A stretch of DNA of 64,000 nt, taken from NCBI GenBank assembly GCA_030427985.1, contig JAUIBH010000001.1, forward strand, positions 1 to 64,000. The letters are read 5' to 3'. The position numbers were made by a program, and so were the translations under genes. The notes under the pieces are model-generated. The model made no database searches. It worked only from the letters and a program-made list of their open reading frames with translations, and was not told the origin of the DNA. Position 1 is the stretch's first letter. Each line of letters starts with the position of its first letter. Shown piece after piece: positions 15,577 through 24,374 of the stretch. This DNA is from Bacteroidia bacterium (GTDB taxonomy: Bacteria; Bacteroidota; Bacteroidia; Flavobacteriales; Flavobacteriaceae).

Positions 15577-16677
15577 ATGAAAAAAAACATCGAATCCATT
15601 TTTAAATCCCATTTAGTACCGAAAGAGGTATATAAAGGTGGAAAAAACATCCCACCTTCGGATAAAAAAATATACAAGCTTTCGTCCAATGAAAATCCAT
15701 TGGGAGCCTCGCCCAAGGCCGTTGCTGCTATGAAAGCTGCTTTGGACAAAATAGATGTTTATCCAGACCAGACCGATATTCGTTTACGTGAGGCCTTGGT
15801 CAAAGATTTTGATGGCCAATTGGCTGCCGACCAGTTCATCACAGGGAACAGTGGCTCTGAAATTATTGATATGATTCTGCGGGCTTTTATAAATGAAGGG
15901 GATGAGGTCATTTATTCCAATCCCTGTTTTCTGCCCTACTCCGTTTTTTCGAGATGGTATGGTGCCGAACAAATCGACATCAAACTAAAGGAACCCGATT
16001 ATTCACTGGATGTGGAAGGCATTTTGAATGCTATTACAGAGCGGACCAAAGTCATTTTTCTCACCAGCCCCAATAACCCAACAGGCACCTATATTCCCAA
16101 AGCCGTTTTAGATGATTTTTTCAATCGTGTTCCTGCAACTATTGTTATCGTTTTTGATGAAGTCTATCGGCACTTTGCGGATGCCGAGGATTACATTACC
16201 GCACTACCTTATGTTCAGCAAGGTTATAATGTAATCGGACTCAACAGTTTTTCCAAAACCTATGGTTTGGCCGGGCAACGTATTGGATATTGCTATACCA
16301 CGGCGACCATTGCCAACTACCTCCGATTGATTCACAAACCGTTTTTATTGCCCTTGACTTCCATCGAGGCGGCCATCGGAGCCCTTAACGATACCGATTT
16401 TATTGCCCAGACCGTAAAAACGGTTTTGGAAGGCAGAACTTATATTGCCAAGGCTTTTGATGAGTTGGGCATCAAATACTGGCCAAGCCAGGCCAACTTC
16501 TTTATCATTGATCCACCCTTACCAGAAATGGAGTTCACGGATAAACTTATGGAGGAGGGCATTATGGTTCGCCCTGTTTCCCAATTTGGGGCACCGGGAA
16601 AGGTGCGCATCACCATTGGTGATGCTGAGGCGAATTCCGCTTTGGTCATGGCGTTGCGGAAAATTATGCAAAATTAA
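15577..16677 (+). CDS. PLP-dependent aminotransferase, HisC-like
   Basis: A 366-residue fold-type I aminotransferase with the histidinol-phosphate aminotransferase pattern: SNENPLG at 37-43, NNPTG at 166-170, Asp194 in FDEVY, the PLP lysine K227 in SFSKTYG and Arg235. No other histidine-biosynthesis gene is nearby. Its place 6 bases after parE and just after hpd-hmgA-fahA suggests that it makes 4-hydroxyphenylpyruvate from tyrosine, since HisC relatives often accept aromatic amino acids. That role is inference. A nested palindromic repeat follows 7 bases after the stop. Confidence 0.88.
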   Translation: MKKNIESIFKSHLVPKEVYKGGKNIPPSDKKIYKLSSNENPLGASPKAVAAMKAALDKIDVYPDQTDIRLREALVKDFDGQLAADQFITGNSGSEIIDMILRAFINEGDEVIYSNPCFLPYSVFSRWYGAEQIDIKLKEPDYSLDVEGILNAITERTKVIFLTSPNNPTGTYIPKAVLDDFFNRVPATIVIVFDEVYRHFADAEDYITALPYVQQGYNVIGLNSFSKTYGLAGQRIGYCYTTATIANYLRLIHKPFLLPLTSIEAAIGALNDTDFIAQTVKTVLEGRTYIAKAFDELGIKYWPSQANFFIIDPPLPEMEFTDKLMEEGIMVRPVSQFGAPGKVRITIGDAEANSALVMALRKIMQN

Positions 16678-16684
16678 AGAAATT

Positions 16685-16800
16685 CGTCAATTCGAGTGAT
16701 TTTTGATGTAAAACGAAAAAATTGTATCGAGAATTAGAATTTCATTCTCACAAAACCAGTTCTCGATACATTTTCCTAAAGGAAAACACTCGAACTGACG
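16685..16800 (-). repeat. Nested palindromic element, copy 1
   Basis: Terminal inverted repeats CGTCAATTCGAGTG (16685-16698) and CACTCGAACTGACG (16787-16800) enclose a second pair, TGTATCGAGAA (16723-16733) and TTCTCGATACA (16760-16770), and a small hairpin at 16771-16786. The reverse complement aligns along its length with 36729-36838. Confidence 0.85.
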
Positions 16801-16814
16801 ATTAGATTATTTGG

Positions 16815-16834
16815 ATTCTTGCTTTCGCAGGAAT
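16815..16834. repeat. Short palindromic repeat, degenerate copy
   Basis: ATTCTTGC-TTTC-GCAGGAAT, an 8-bp stem with one G-T pair, is related to the hairpin at 12699-12718. Confidence 0.5.
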
Positions 16835-16839
16835 GAAAA

Positions 16840-19488
16840 TTAAAGCACAAATCGATAGGTTGCCTTCAACAGAAAAATGTTCTGCGGTTTTTGGCCAAAA
16901 ATATTATCGCCTAAACTAGGTAGAAGTCCATTGGTGGGGTCTCCGTCGCGAGACACGTCTTGGGACCAAACCAAAAATATTTCAGAACCGGGAATATACT
17001 CCCAACGAATCACCAAATTGGAACGGAATTGTACAAAGGAGAAATCGGGGTCATCAAAACTAAAGTCTTCCACACCGTTCATGTCCTCATCCACCGAATA
17101 TACACCATCAGCCAGCGAAACTTGGTCAGTCCCGTAGGCCACAAACCTGTCCTCAAATACTTTTTCGGTGGGATTGGTGATGTGCTTAAAATTGGAATAT
17201 CGTCCACGGGAAATAAAGGGCTGACCCCAATATTGAATGGTTAGATTAGGATTTATGGTGTAGTTCAAGCGAATCGACATGCTCAAAGTACGTTGGTCTA
17301 TCTCACCATTAAGATATCGTGGTGAACCATTGACATCATCCAAATTATCTATAAACTGAAGTTTATCATTATTGATTCGCAACGAGGGAAAGACCGAAAC
17401 CCTTAAGGCATTTATAGGTTGGTAGTTAATCCCCCCTTCCATATAATACGATTTGAAGGAATTATCCACAGCTTTTCTGCCATTATGGAAAAAGGCCAAT
17501 TGGACTTTTTTTCGGTTATCGGTTTCAATATTGTTCCAAAAACTGACCCACTGTGACTGTCGTAATCTAGGCCCGCCGCGTAGCGCAAAGTTGGAAAAAT
17601 CAACCACGGCATAGTTCAACCCTAAATTGGTGAACCAATTCCCTTTCCAATTCTGCCAGCTATTGGTATTGAACTGCATGTAATTGTGATTGCCGCCAAA
17701 ATCCCATGCCGTCCAGTGGTTGTAATTTATGCCCAGCTGCCTGAAGGTATTATCCGGTTTTAGGGTTCGGTAGCCAATCCAAGTGTAATGGCGGATATCA
17801 TCGGATTGCCGCTGAAAACCAATGTCGTTAAGTTCGAGCTCCGGGGAGCGCCATGTCCCTCCACTTTCAAATCTAAAATTGCCTTTTCCCAGTTTTCCGA
17901 TTTGGAGATTTCCGGCCGTTCCTGTCAAAGAGGTTCGGTTTGGGTCTACTTCCAAATAGTCGGCGTCTACCCGTTGAAACAAATGTGTAATGGACTCTTG
18001 CGTATTCTGAATGGCTTCTTCACCTCCTTTTACATGGCTGAAATTGAAATTCCCTTCCACATACCAATCCCTGTTGTTCCATTGATGTTTAAAATCGATT
18101 CCGCCGGTAAAGGCTGATTTATGGAGGAAGTTCAATTCCTCTGGAAGTTGTTCCCGATTGGTTGCCGTAAAAATTCCACCGATATAAGAATTGCGATCAT
18201 TAAAATCTTTTTGAAGTCTTCCCACAAAATAATTGGTCAGCGGCTCTACCATTTCTTTGCGTGGTCCTCCATTATCTGAAACAATAGTGGCCGTTCGTTG
18301 GGCCGTAACACTTTCCAGCACACCAATGGCCCATCCATTTTTGGTCTTTCCACTGAATTTTGCAGCTCCAATGATGGGGGTATTGTCGGGTTGATCCACA
18401 AATTCGCCATCATCGGTATCTGGATAGCCTTGCGGACTCCTTCCAATTCTCCTGGAATAAAAAATATTGTCTGAACCGAAGGTGTTGCCCGCTTCGGATT
18501 GCGACACATTGAAATCGAAAATGTTCTTGTTCTCCACAAAAAACGGTCGTCGCTCCTGAAAGAAAATCTGAAATCCATCCAAGGCAATAGCGGAAGGGTC
18601 CGCATCCACTTGGCCAAAATCAGGGTTCACCGTTAAATCCAAGGTAAGGTCGTTGGTAATTCCAATTTTAGCGTCCAGTCCCACAGTGATATTACTCTCA
18701 CTACCATCTTCAAAAGGATTTCCTTCCTCAGGTTCGTAGGTTTCGGTCTTGGCCACCGTATAGGGCTGTATTTCCAATTGGCGTTGGGGCTCCATGTTCT
18801 TCAGCCCATGTAATTCACCAAACTCACTCGTCCAGCCGGCCACATCACGCGGAAGGCGTTGCCAAACCGAGCGCTCTTCATTCCTAAAATAGCGCCGCAT
18901 AATCTGTAGGCCCCACACTTGATCTTCAGCGCGTCCAAATTTTATTTGGCTGAGCGGTATTCGCATTTCGGCTGTCCACCCCTCTTCATCGGTTTGGGTT
19001 TTTACATACCAAATGGGGTTCCAACTATCATCTTCTTCACCATTATTTGACCCAAACACATCGCCCTTCACCCCAGCCGCCGTGACGATGAAACCAAAAG
19101 AAGTCCGTTTATCGTGGTAACTGTCGATAAAGATGCCTATCCAATCGCCTTCAAACCCATCACGTCTGGACAAGCGTTTGACAATTTTATCTGGTTCTGT
19201 ATCAAAACATCGAATACCCACATAAAGAGATTTCTCATCATACAATATTTTAAATGCTGTTTGTTGGGCGGGAGGTGTGTTCTCATCGGGCCGTTGTTCA
19301 ATAAAATTATCACCCCATTCCACTAAATCCCAAGCAGGGTCATTCAAAACTCCATCAATGACGGGAGTAGATTCCGAGCCCAAGGACTGGGTCATGTATA
19401 TTTTTTTAGGTACTACATTGGTTGAATCTTGGGCGTGGCTGATTAGGGTGAATAAAGTGCAGGTGAGAAAAAGGCAAAGTTGCTTCAC
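16840..19488 (-). CDS. DUF5916 outer-membrane protein with CBM9-like domain
   Basis: An 882-residue secreted protein with a signal peptide ending near Ala19 (LISHAQ). Residues of about 35-240 resemble the carbohydrate-binding family 9-like sandwich found at the N-terminus of this family. The rest is the DUF5916 part, with the conserved VNPDFGQVDADPS and FFQERRPFFVENKNIF stretches and then many alternating strands ending in TYRFVL, as in an outer-membrane barrel. The substrate is unknown. It stands alone, between the repeat cluster at 16.7-16.8 kb and the rplM promoter region. Confidence 0.92.
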   Translation of the reverse strand: MKQLCLFLTCTLFTLISHAQDSTNVVPKKIYMTQSLGSESTPVIDGVLNDPAWDLVEWGDNFIEQRPDENTPPAQQTAFKILYDEKSLYVGIRCFDTEPDKIVKRLSRRDGFEGDWIGIFIDSYHDKRTSFGFIVTAAGVKGDVFGSNNGEEDDSWNPIWYVKTQTDEEGWTAEMRIPLSQIKFGRAEDQVWGLQIMRRYFRNEERSVWQRLPRDVAGWTSEFGELHGLKNMEPQRQLEIQPYTVAKTETYEPEEGNPFEDGSESNITVGLDAKIGITNDLTLDLTVNPDFGQVDADPSAIALDGFQIFFQERRPFFVENKNIFDFNVSQSEAGNTFGSDNIFYSRRIGRSPQGYPDTDDGEFVDQPDNTPIIGAAKFSGKTKNGWAIGVLESVTAQRTATIVSDNGGPRKEMVEPLTNYFVGRLQKDFNDRNSYIGGIFTATNREQLPEELNFLHKSAFTGGIDFKHQWNNRDWYVEGNFNFSHVKGGEEAIQNTQESITHLFQRVDADYLEVDPNRTSLTGTAGNLQIGKLGKGNFRFESGGTWRSPELELNDIGFQRQSDDIRHYTWIGYRTLKPDNTFRQLGINYNHWTAWDFGGNHNYMQFNTNSWQNWKGNWFTNLGLNYAVVDFSNFALRGGPRLRQSQWVSFWNNIETDNRKKVQLAFFHNGRKAVDNSFKSYYMEGGINYQPINALRVSVFPSLRINNDKLQFIDNLDDVNGSPRYLNGEIDQRTLSMSIRLNYTINPNLTIQYWGQPFISRGRYSNFKHITNPTEKVFEDRFVAYGTDQVSLADGVYSVDEDMNGVEDFSFDDPDFSFVQFRSNLVIRWEYIPGSEIFLVWSQDVSRDGDPTNGLLPSLGDNIFGQKPQNIFLLKATYRFVL

Positions 19489-19657
19489 TGGTTCGTTGTT
19501 GATTGATTGATGTAACTGATAGACCAGTAAAAAATGAAACTGTTACAGCCCAAAATTCTTTTAAGCTTTATTTAACAGAAAATGCAGTCCCCGGTCTTTT
19601 AATTTGAACCCTTCAAAGCGGAAATGAAAAAAGAGAAAAAATATTCCCAATCAACCG

Positions 19658-19688
19658 TTTGTAATTCAATCTAATAATTGTACATTTG
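19658..19688 (+). promoter_or_regulatory. rplM promoter, Bacteroidetes type
   Basis: TTTG at 19658-19661 and TACATTTG at 19681-19688 are 19 bases apart, a textbook match to the TTTG-N19-TAnnTTTG primary sigma factor promoter. The message would start about 40 bases before the rplM GTG. Confidence 0.85.
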
Positions 19689-19734
19689 CAGCCCGTTTAT
19701 CGGGATAGGTTATTAAATCAATATTTTTAGAGAA

Positions 19735-20190
19735 GTGGACACATTAAGTTATAAGACTATTTCTGCCAATAAAGCTACCGTTAACAAGGAATGGTTATTG
19801 GTTGATGCTGAAGGACAGACCTTGGGAAGATTGGCGTCAAAAGTAGCCAAGTTGCTTAGGGGAAAATACAAGACCAATTATACTCCCCATGTAGATTGTG
19901 GCGATAATATTGTGGTCATCAATGCCGAAAAAATAAATCTATCCGGCAATAAGTGGGATAATAAAGAATACATTCGCTATACAGGTTATCCTGGTGGTCA
20001 GCGTTCCGCTACTGCCAAGGAGGTTTTGGCCAAACATCCAGAGCGTATCATTGAAAATTCTGTAAAAGGAATGTTGCCCAAGAATAAATTGGGTGCCGAC
20101 CTTTTTAGAAACCTTAAGGTATATGCTGGTGCTGAACACGGTCAAGAAGCACAAAAACCAAAAGCAATCAACTTAAACGACTACAAATAA
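19735..20190 (+). CDS. rplM: 50S ribosomal protein L13
   Basis: A 151-residue ribosomal protein that helps early assembly of the large subunit. The family stretch [22 protein letters not shown] and the GMLPKNKLG segment are clear. It begins with GTG at 19735, since no in-frame ATG fits the conserved N-terminus. The stop overlaps the rpsI start by one base (TAATG), the usual L13-S9 operon. Confidence 0.98.
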   Translation: MDTLSYKTISANKATVNKEWLLVDAEGQTLGRLASKVAKLLRGKYKTNYTPHVDCGDNIVVINAEKINLSGNKWDNKEYIRYTGYPGGQRSATAKEVLAKHPERIIENSVKGMLPKNKLGADLFRNLKVYAGAEHGQEAQKPKAINLNDYK

Positions 20191-20576
20191 TGGAAGTGGT
20201 TCATAAGATAGGTAGAAGAAAAACTGCTGTTGCACGAGTTTATGTTTCTGAAGGAAAAGGAAACATCACCATCAACAAAAGAGACTTGAACGAGTACTTT
20301 ACAACAGGTACACTACAATATAAGGTAAAGCAAGCTTTTACCTTAACTGACACTGAAGACACCTACGACGTAAAGGTAAATGTTTACGGAGGTGGAATCA
20401 CCGGTCAAGCAGAAGCTATTCGATTGGCATTGTCCCGGGCAATGTGCGAAATCGATGCTGAGAACAGAGCCGTTCTTAAACCAGAAGGTCTATTGACCAG
20501 GGATCCAAGAATGGTAGAAAGGAAGAAATTCGGTCAGAAGAAAGCCCGTAAGAAATTCCAGTTCTCTAAACGTTAA
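20190..20576 (+). CDS. rpsI: 30S ribosomal protein S9
   Basis: A 128-residue small-subunit protein ending in the basic tail KKARKKFQFSKR, which reaches towards the P-site tRNA. The N-terminal IGRRKTAVARVYV and GGGITGQAEAIRLALSRA motifs are diagnostic. It is translationally coupled to rplM by a one-base overlap. A terminator-like hairpin follows 42 bases after the stop. Confidence 0.98.
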   Translation: MEVVHKIGRRKTAVARVYVSEGKGNITINKRDLNEYFTTGTLQYKVKQAFTLTDTEDTYDVKVNVYGGGITGQAEAIRLALSRAMCEIDAENRAVLKPEGLLTRDPRMVERKKFGQKKARKKFQFSKR

Positions 20577-20617
20577 TATTTCGGTGTCTTTGACACCACA
20601 ATATAAAGTTCATTGAA

Positions 20618-20650
20618 AACCCTGGAAACTATTTTCAGGGTTAAATTTTT
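20618..20650 (+). terminator. Probable rplM-rpsI terminator
   Basis: Stem AACCCTG (20618-20624) and CAGGGTT (20636-20642) is followed by a T5 run at 20646-20650. Confidence 0.55.
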
Positions 20651-20718
20651 AACCAAGTTGTCGTTGTTCCAAAAAGGAAAAACAATTCGACTTTTTGGAA
20701 TTTAGTTTAGCATCTAAA

Positions 20719-20751
20719 TGGGCTGGGCGAACGCAAGTGACCACCAACCCA
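20719..20751 (+). promoter_or_regulatory. Candidate structured leader of rpsB
   Basis: Stem TGGGCTGG (20719-20726) with CCAACCCA (20744-20751), one mismatch, lies 37 bases before rpsB. Many rpsB operons are controlled by S2 binding to a leader; whether this is such a site is not known. Confidence 0.35.
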
Positions 20752-20787
20752 TTGCTACTACAACGGAACGTAAACTAAGTACAAAAA

Positions 20788-21948
20788 ATGGCAAGTAAAA
20801 TTGAAGTAAAAGACTTACTGGAAGCAGGTGTGCATTTTGGACACCTAACACGAAAGTGGAACCCCAACATGGCGCCCTACATCTACATGGAGCGTAACGG
20901 AATCCACGTTATCAACCTTTACAAAACAGTAGCAAAGTTGGATGAGGCCAATGAGGCCCTCAAAAAAATTGCTGCCTCTGGACGTAAAATCCTTTTTGTA
21001 GCCACTAAAAAACAAGCTAAGGATATTGTTGCAGACAAAGTATCCAAGGTAAACATGCCGTACATCACTGAAAGATGGCCCGGTGGTATGTTGACCAACT
21101 TTGTCACTATCCGTAAAGCGGTTAAGAAAATGGCTGCTATTGATCGGATGAAAAAAGACGGTACGTTCAATACACTTTCCAAAAAGGAAAGATTGCAAGT
21201 GGATCGTCTACGTGCAAAATTGGACAAAAACTTGGGCTCTATTGCCGATATGACCCGTTTACCTGGTGCCATTTTTATTGTGGACACCATGCGTGAGCAC
21301 ATCGCTGTAAAAGAGGCTCAAAAATTGAACATTCCAATTTTTGCCATGGTCGATACCAATTCTGACCCAAGACCAATCGATTTTGTGATTCCTGCCAATG
21401 ACGATGCCGGTAAATCCATCGAAGCTATCTTGGAAGAAGTGACCAAAGCCGTTGCTGAAGGTTTGGCTGAGCGCAAAAATGACAAGCAGAACGAGAAAGA
21501 AGAAGAGGAAGAAGTAGTGGCAAAAACTGTTGTTGCTGATGACGATGATGACGAGGTAGTAGAGAAAAAAGCACCAAAGAAAGCAAAGCCAGCTGCTAAG
21601 AAAGAGGAAAAACCTGCCGCTAAAAAAGAAGAAGAAAAGGCAGTAGAAAAGAAAGCGGAAAAGGCTGAAAAACCTGCTAAAAAAGAAGCTGCCAAAGCAG
21701 ACGATTTAACCAAAGTTGAAGGTATTGGCCCAAAAGCTGCTGAGGCCATCGTGAACAGTGGCATTGCAACTTACGCTGAATTGGCAAAAGCGGACCCTGA
21801 GAAAATCAAGGAAATCTTGACCGAGGCCAGCTCAAACTTGGCACATTTGGATCCAACTTCTTGGCCAAAACAAGCTAAAATGGCCGCTGATGGCAAGTGG
21901 GATGAATTAAAAGAATGGCAAGACAGTGTAAAAGGTGGGGTTGAATAA
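20788..21948 (+). CDS. rpsB: 30S ribosomal protein S2 with C-terminal helix-hairpin-helix extension
   Basis: Residues 1-228 are a normal S2 core (LLEAGVHFGH, TERWPGGMLTNF, PIDFVIPANDDA). The protein then runs on to 386 residues, against about 230-260 in most bacteria. First comes an acidic linker (about 232-256), then an Ala/Lys/Glu-rich low-complexity stretch (257-303), then a compact domain (305-386) starting with the helix-hairpin-helix motif VEGIGPKAAEAIVNSGI. Similar tails are known on S2 and L21 of some Bacteroidetes, but their job is unclear. It forms an operon with tsf, 80 bases downstream. Confidence 0.97.
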   Translation: MASKIEVKDLLEAGVHFGHLTRKWNPNMAPYIYMERNGIHVINLYKTVAKLDEANEALKKIAASGRKILFVATKKQAKDIVADKVSKVNMPYITERWPGGMLTNFVTIRKAVKKMAAIDRMKKDGTFNTLSKKERLQVDRLRAKLDKNLGSIADMTRLPGAIFIVDTMREHIAVKEAQKLNIPIFAMVDTNSDPRPIDFVIPANDDAGKSIEAILEEVTKAVAEGLAERKNDKQNEKEEEEEVVAKTVVADDDDDEVVEKKAPKKAKPAAKKEEKPAAKKEEEKAVEKKAEKAEKPAKKEAAKADDLTKVEGIGPKAAEAIVNSGIATYAELAKADPEKIKEILTEASSNLAHLDPTSWPKQAKMAADGKWDELKEWQDSVKGGVE

Positions 21949-22028
21949 ACCATATCTGATTTAACATTGTCCTAAACAAAAACACTTTAATAGTGTTTTA
22001 CTTTACATAAATTTTAAAAAGAGAAAAA

Positions 22029-22853
22029 ATGGCAAAGATTACCGCCGCAGAAGTAAATAAACTCAGAAAGACCACTGGAGCTGGAATGATGGATTGTAAA
22101 AAAGCTTTGGTTGAAGCTGATGGCGATTTTGATAAAGCAATAGAAATCCTTAGAAAAAAAGGTCAAAAAGTAGCTGCCAAAAGAGCTGATAGAGATTCCT
22201 CTGAAGGTGCTGCTATTGCAAAAGTAAATTCTGATAGCACAACAGGGGTTATCATTTCATTGAACTGCGAGACCGATTTTGTGGCCAAAAACGAAAGCTT
22301 TGTGAAATTGGCCAATGATTTGGCAGATTTGGCTTTGGGCTTTGACAGCAAAGATGATTTTCTTGCCGCTTCTTTCAATGGCATGACCGTTTCTGAAAAA
22401 TTGACCGAGCAAACTGGTGTTATCGGTGAAAAAATTGAAATTGGTAGCTTTGAGAAATTGAGCGCTCCTTTTATTGGTTCTTACATCCACGCTGGTAACA
22501 AAATTGCTACTTTGGTGGGATTGTCCGCCAATGTTGATGGTGCTGCTGAAGCTGCAAAAGATGTTGCCATGCAAGCTGCTGCCATGAATCCTGTTGCCTT
22601 GAATGAAGAAGGCGTTGACCAATCTGTTATTGACAAGGAAATTGAAATTGCAAAAGATCAATTGCGTCAAGAAGGAAAGCCAGAGGAAATGTTGGACAAC
22701 ATTGCCAAAGGTAAATTGAAGCGTTTCTTCAAAGACAATACTTTGGTGAACCAGGACTTCATCAAAGATAGCAAGCAGAGTGTTGCCCAATACGTAAAAT
22801 CAGTAAACGCTGATTTAACCGTTACCGGTTTTTCAAGGGTAGCTTTGGGCTAA
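22029..22853 (+). CDS. tsf: Elongation factor Ts
   Basis: The 274-residue guanine-nucleotide exchange factor for EF-Tu. The signature TGAGMMDCKKAL at residues 13-24 and the N-terminal UBA-like helix bundle are clear, followed by the core (NCETDFVAKN, then the IGSYIHAGNKIATLVGL segment). The coiled-coil insertion typical of E. coli is shorter, as usual in Bacteroidetes. It follows rpsB and ends before a strong terminator. Confidence 0.98.
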   Translation: MAKITAAEVNKLRKTTGAGMMDCKKALVEADGDFDKAIEILRKKGQKVAAKRADRDSSEGAAIAKVNSDSTTGVIISLNCETDFVAKNESFVKLANDLADLALGFDSKDDFLAASFNGMTVSEKLTEQTGVIGEKIEIGSFEKLSAPFIGSYIHAGNKIATLVGLSANVDGAAEAAKDVAMQAAAMNPVALNEEGVDQSVIDKEIEIAKDQLRQEGKPEEMLDNIAKGKLKRFFKDNTLVNQDFIKDSKQSVAQYVKSVNADLTVTGFSRVALG

Positions 22854-22874
22854 TTGTCCCACAGTAAAATTCAG

Positions 22875-22907
22875 AAAAAACCGCTCCAGAAAATGGGCGG
22901 TTTTTTT
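22875..22907 (+). terminator. rpsB-tsf terminator
   Basis: A6-CCGC and GCGG-T7 arms around a 12-base loop, 21 bases after the tsf stop. Confidence 0.85.
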
Positions 22908-22966
22908 ATGCATTGTTACAAAGTAATCAACTCAAATGTTCTTCATTTCCCATAAATAATTTTGAT

Positions 22967-22974
22967 TATTTTTG
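22967..22974 (+). promoter_or_regulatory. pyrH -7 promoter box
   Basis: TATTTTTG matches TAnnTTTG 22 bases before the chosen pyrH ATG, giving a leader of about 17 bases. No good -33 box is seen. Confidence 0.55.
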
Positions 22975-22996
22975 TCCGAACTTCAATAAGCCTTTA

Positions 22997-23704
22997 ATGC
23001 AATACAAAAGAATACTGTTAAAACTTAGTGGCGAAGCCCTTATGGGTGAACAACAATATGGCATTGATGCCAAACGATTGGCAGAATATGCCGAAGACAT
23101 CAAATCTGTAGTAGATAAAGGAGTTGAAGTAGCCATTGTAATCGGCGGCGGCAATATTTTCAGGGGCCTTTCCGGAAGCAGTCAGGGAATGGACCGCGTT
23201 CAGGGAGACCACATGGGCATGCTGGCCACAGTAATCAATGGTCTGGCTTTACAAAGTGCCTTGGAACACCAAGGCGTGGAGACCCGTTTGCAATCAGCCA
23301 TTAAAATCAATGAAGTAGCCGAACCTTTCATTCGAAGAAGAGCAGTGCGTCATTTGGAAAAAGGAAGGGTTGTGATTTTTGGTGGAGGTACTGGCAATCC
23401 TTATTTTACCACTGATTCTGCTGCGGTGCTACGAGCCATTGAGATTGGCGCCGATGTTATCCTAAAAGGAACTAGGGTCGATGGAATTTACACCTCTGAC
23501 CCCGAAAAGGACAAAAACGCAACTAAGTTTGATTCCCTTTCCTTTAAAGAGGTACTTTCTAAAGGACTCAAGGTTATGGATACCACTGCATTCACGCTAA
23601 GTCAGGAAAACGAACTGCCCATTGTTGTTTTTGATATGAACACTCGGGGCAATCTTATGAAAATAGTTTCTGGAGAAAATATTGGAACCGTTGTCAATAT
23701 TTAA
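22997..23704 (+). CDS. pyrH: UMP kinase
   Basis: A 235-residue hexameric kinase that phosphorylates UMP to UDP in pyrimidine nucleotide synthesis. Motifs: [13 protein letters not shown] at the N-terminus, [25 protein letters not shown] and [13 protein letters not shown]. The ATG at 22997 is chosen because the family starts there; the open frame extends 28 codons further up, past the promoter box at 22967. frr follows after 42 bases, the widely conserved pyrH-frr pair. Confidence 0.97.
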   Translation: MQYKRILLKLSGEALMGEQQYGIDAKRLAEYAEDIKSVVDKGVEVAIVIGGGNIFRGLSGSSQGMDRVQGDHMGMLATVINGLALQSALEHQGVETRLQSAIKINEVAEPFIRRRAVRHLEKGRVVIFGGGTGNPYFTTDSAAVLRAIEIGADVILKGTRVDGIYTSDPEKDKNATKFDSLSFKEVLSKGLKVMDTTAFTLSQENELPIVVFDMNTRGNLMKIVSGENIGTVVNI

Positions 23705-23746
23705 GTTGGCACACGCTTTGATTTTGGATTATAAATTTTAAAAATT

Positions 23747-24301
23747 ATGGACGAAGAGGTTAAATTTATTTTGGATACCACCAAAGAAAGTATGGATGCA
23801 AGCATTTCACACTTGGAAAAAGCTTTGGTTAAAATTCGTGCTGGTAAAGCCAGTCCAATGATGCTCTCCACGGTAATGGTTGAATATTATGGTTCCCAGA
23901 CTCCGTTATCGCAAGTATCCAACATCAACACCCCTGACGCACGAACCATTTCCGTGCAACCTTGGGAAAAAAATCTTTTGCCAGAAATTGAAACGGCTAT
24001 TATGAACGCCAATTTAGGTTTTAATCCTATGAACAACGGTGAAATGATCATCATTAATGTACCCCCTTTGACCGAGGAACGACGGGTACAATTGGTAAAA
24101 CAGGCCAAAGCCGAGGCCGAAGATGCCAAAGTAAGTGTTCGAAGTGCAAGACAGGATGCCAATAAGGAGCTCAAGGCCTTGGATATTTCTGAAGATTTGT
24201 TGAGCAATGCCGAAGTGGATGTTCAGGAACTCACCGATTCCTACAGCAAAAAAATAGATACTATTTTGGCCACGAAAGAGGCTGAAATCATGAAGGTATA
24301 A
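23747..24301 (+). CDS. frr: Ribosome recycling factor
   Basis: A 184-residue two-domain protein that, with EF-G, splits the ribosome after termination. The long helical bundle and the central beta domain (YYGSQTPLSQVSNINTPDARTISVQPWE) are clear, as is the Arg-rich helix EERRVQLVKQAKAEAEDAKVSVRSAR. Length and motifs are normal. Confidence 0.97.
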   Translation: MDEEVKFILDTTKESMDASISHLEKALVKIRAGKASPMMLSTVMVEYYGSQTPLSQVSNINTPDARTISVQPWEKNLLPEIETAIMNANLGFNPMNNGEMIIINVPPLTEERRVQLVKQAKAEAEDAKVSVRSARQDANKELKALDISEDLLSNAEVDVQELTDSYSKKIDTILATKEAEIMKV

Positions 24302-24349
24302 AACCCCAATTGATTATTGCGTTTCCTAGGAACACAACTTATCATTTTC

Positions 24350-24357
24350 TACCTTTG
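24350..24357 (+). promoter_or_regulatory. -7 box of the RND transporter gene
   Basis: TACCTTTG, a perfect TAnnTTTG, ends 17 bases before the ATG at 24375. Confidence 0.55.
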
Positions 24358-24374
24358 CGCGCAACAAAACCCAA

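Noticed and set aside
15577-16677. Naming the aminotransferase hisC
   Set aside because: No histidine-biosynthesis genes are near and the place favours tyrosine transamination.
13961-16834. Mobile island around parDE
   Set aside because: No integrase, transposase, tRNA target or direct repeats at the edges; only small palindromic repeats are present.
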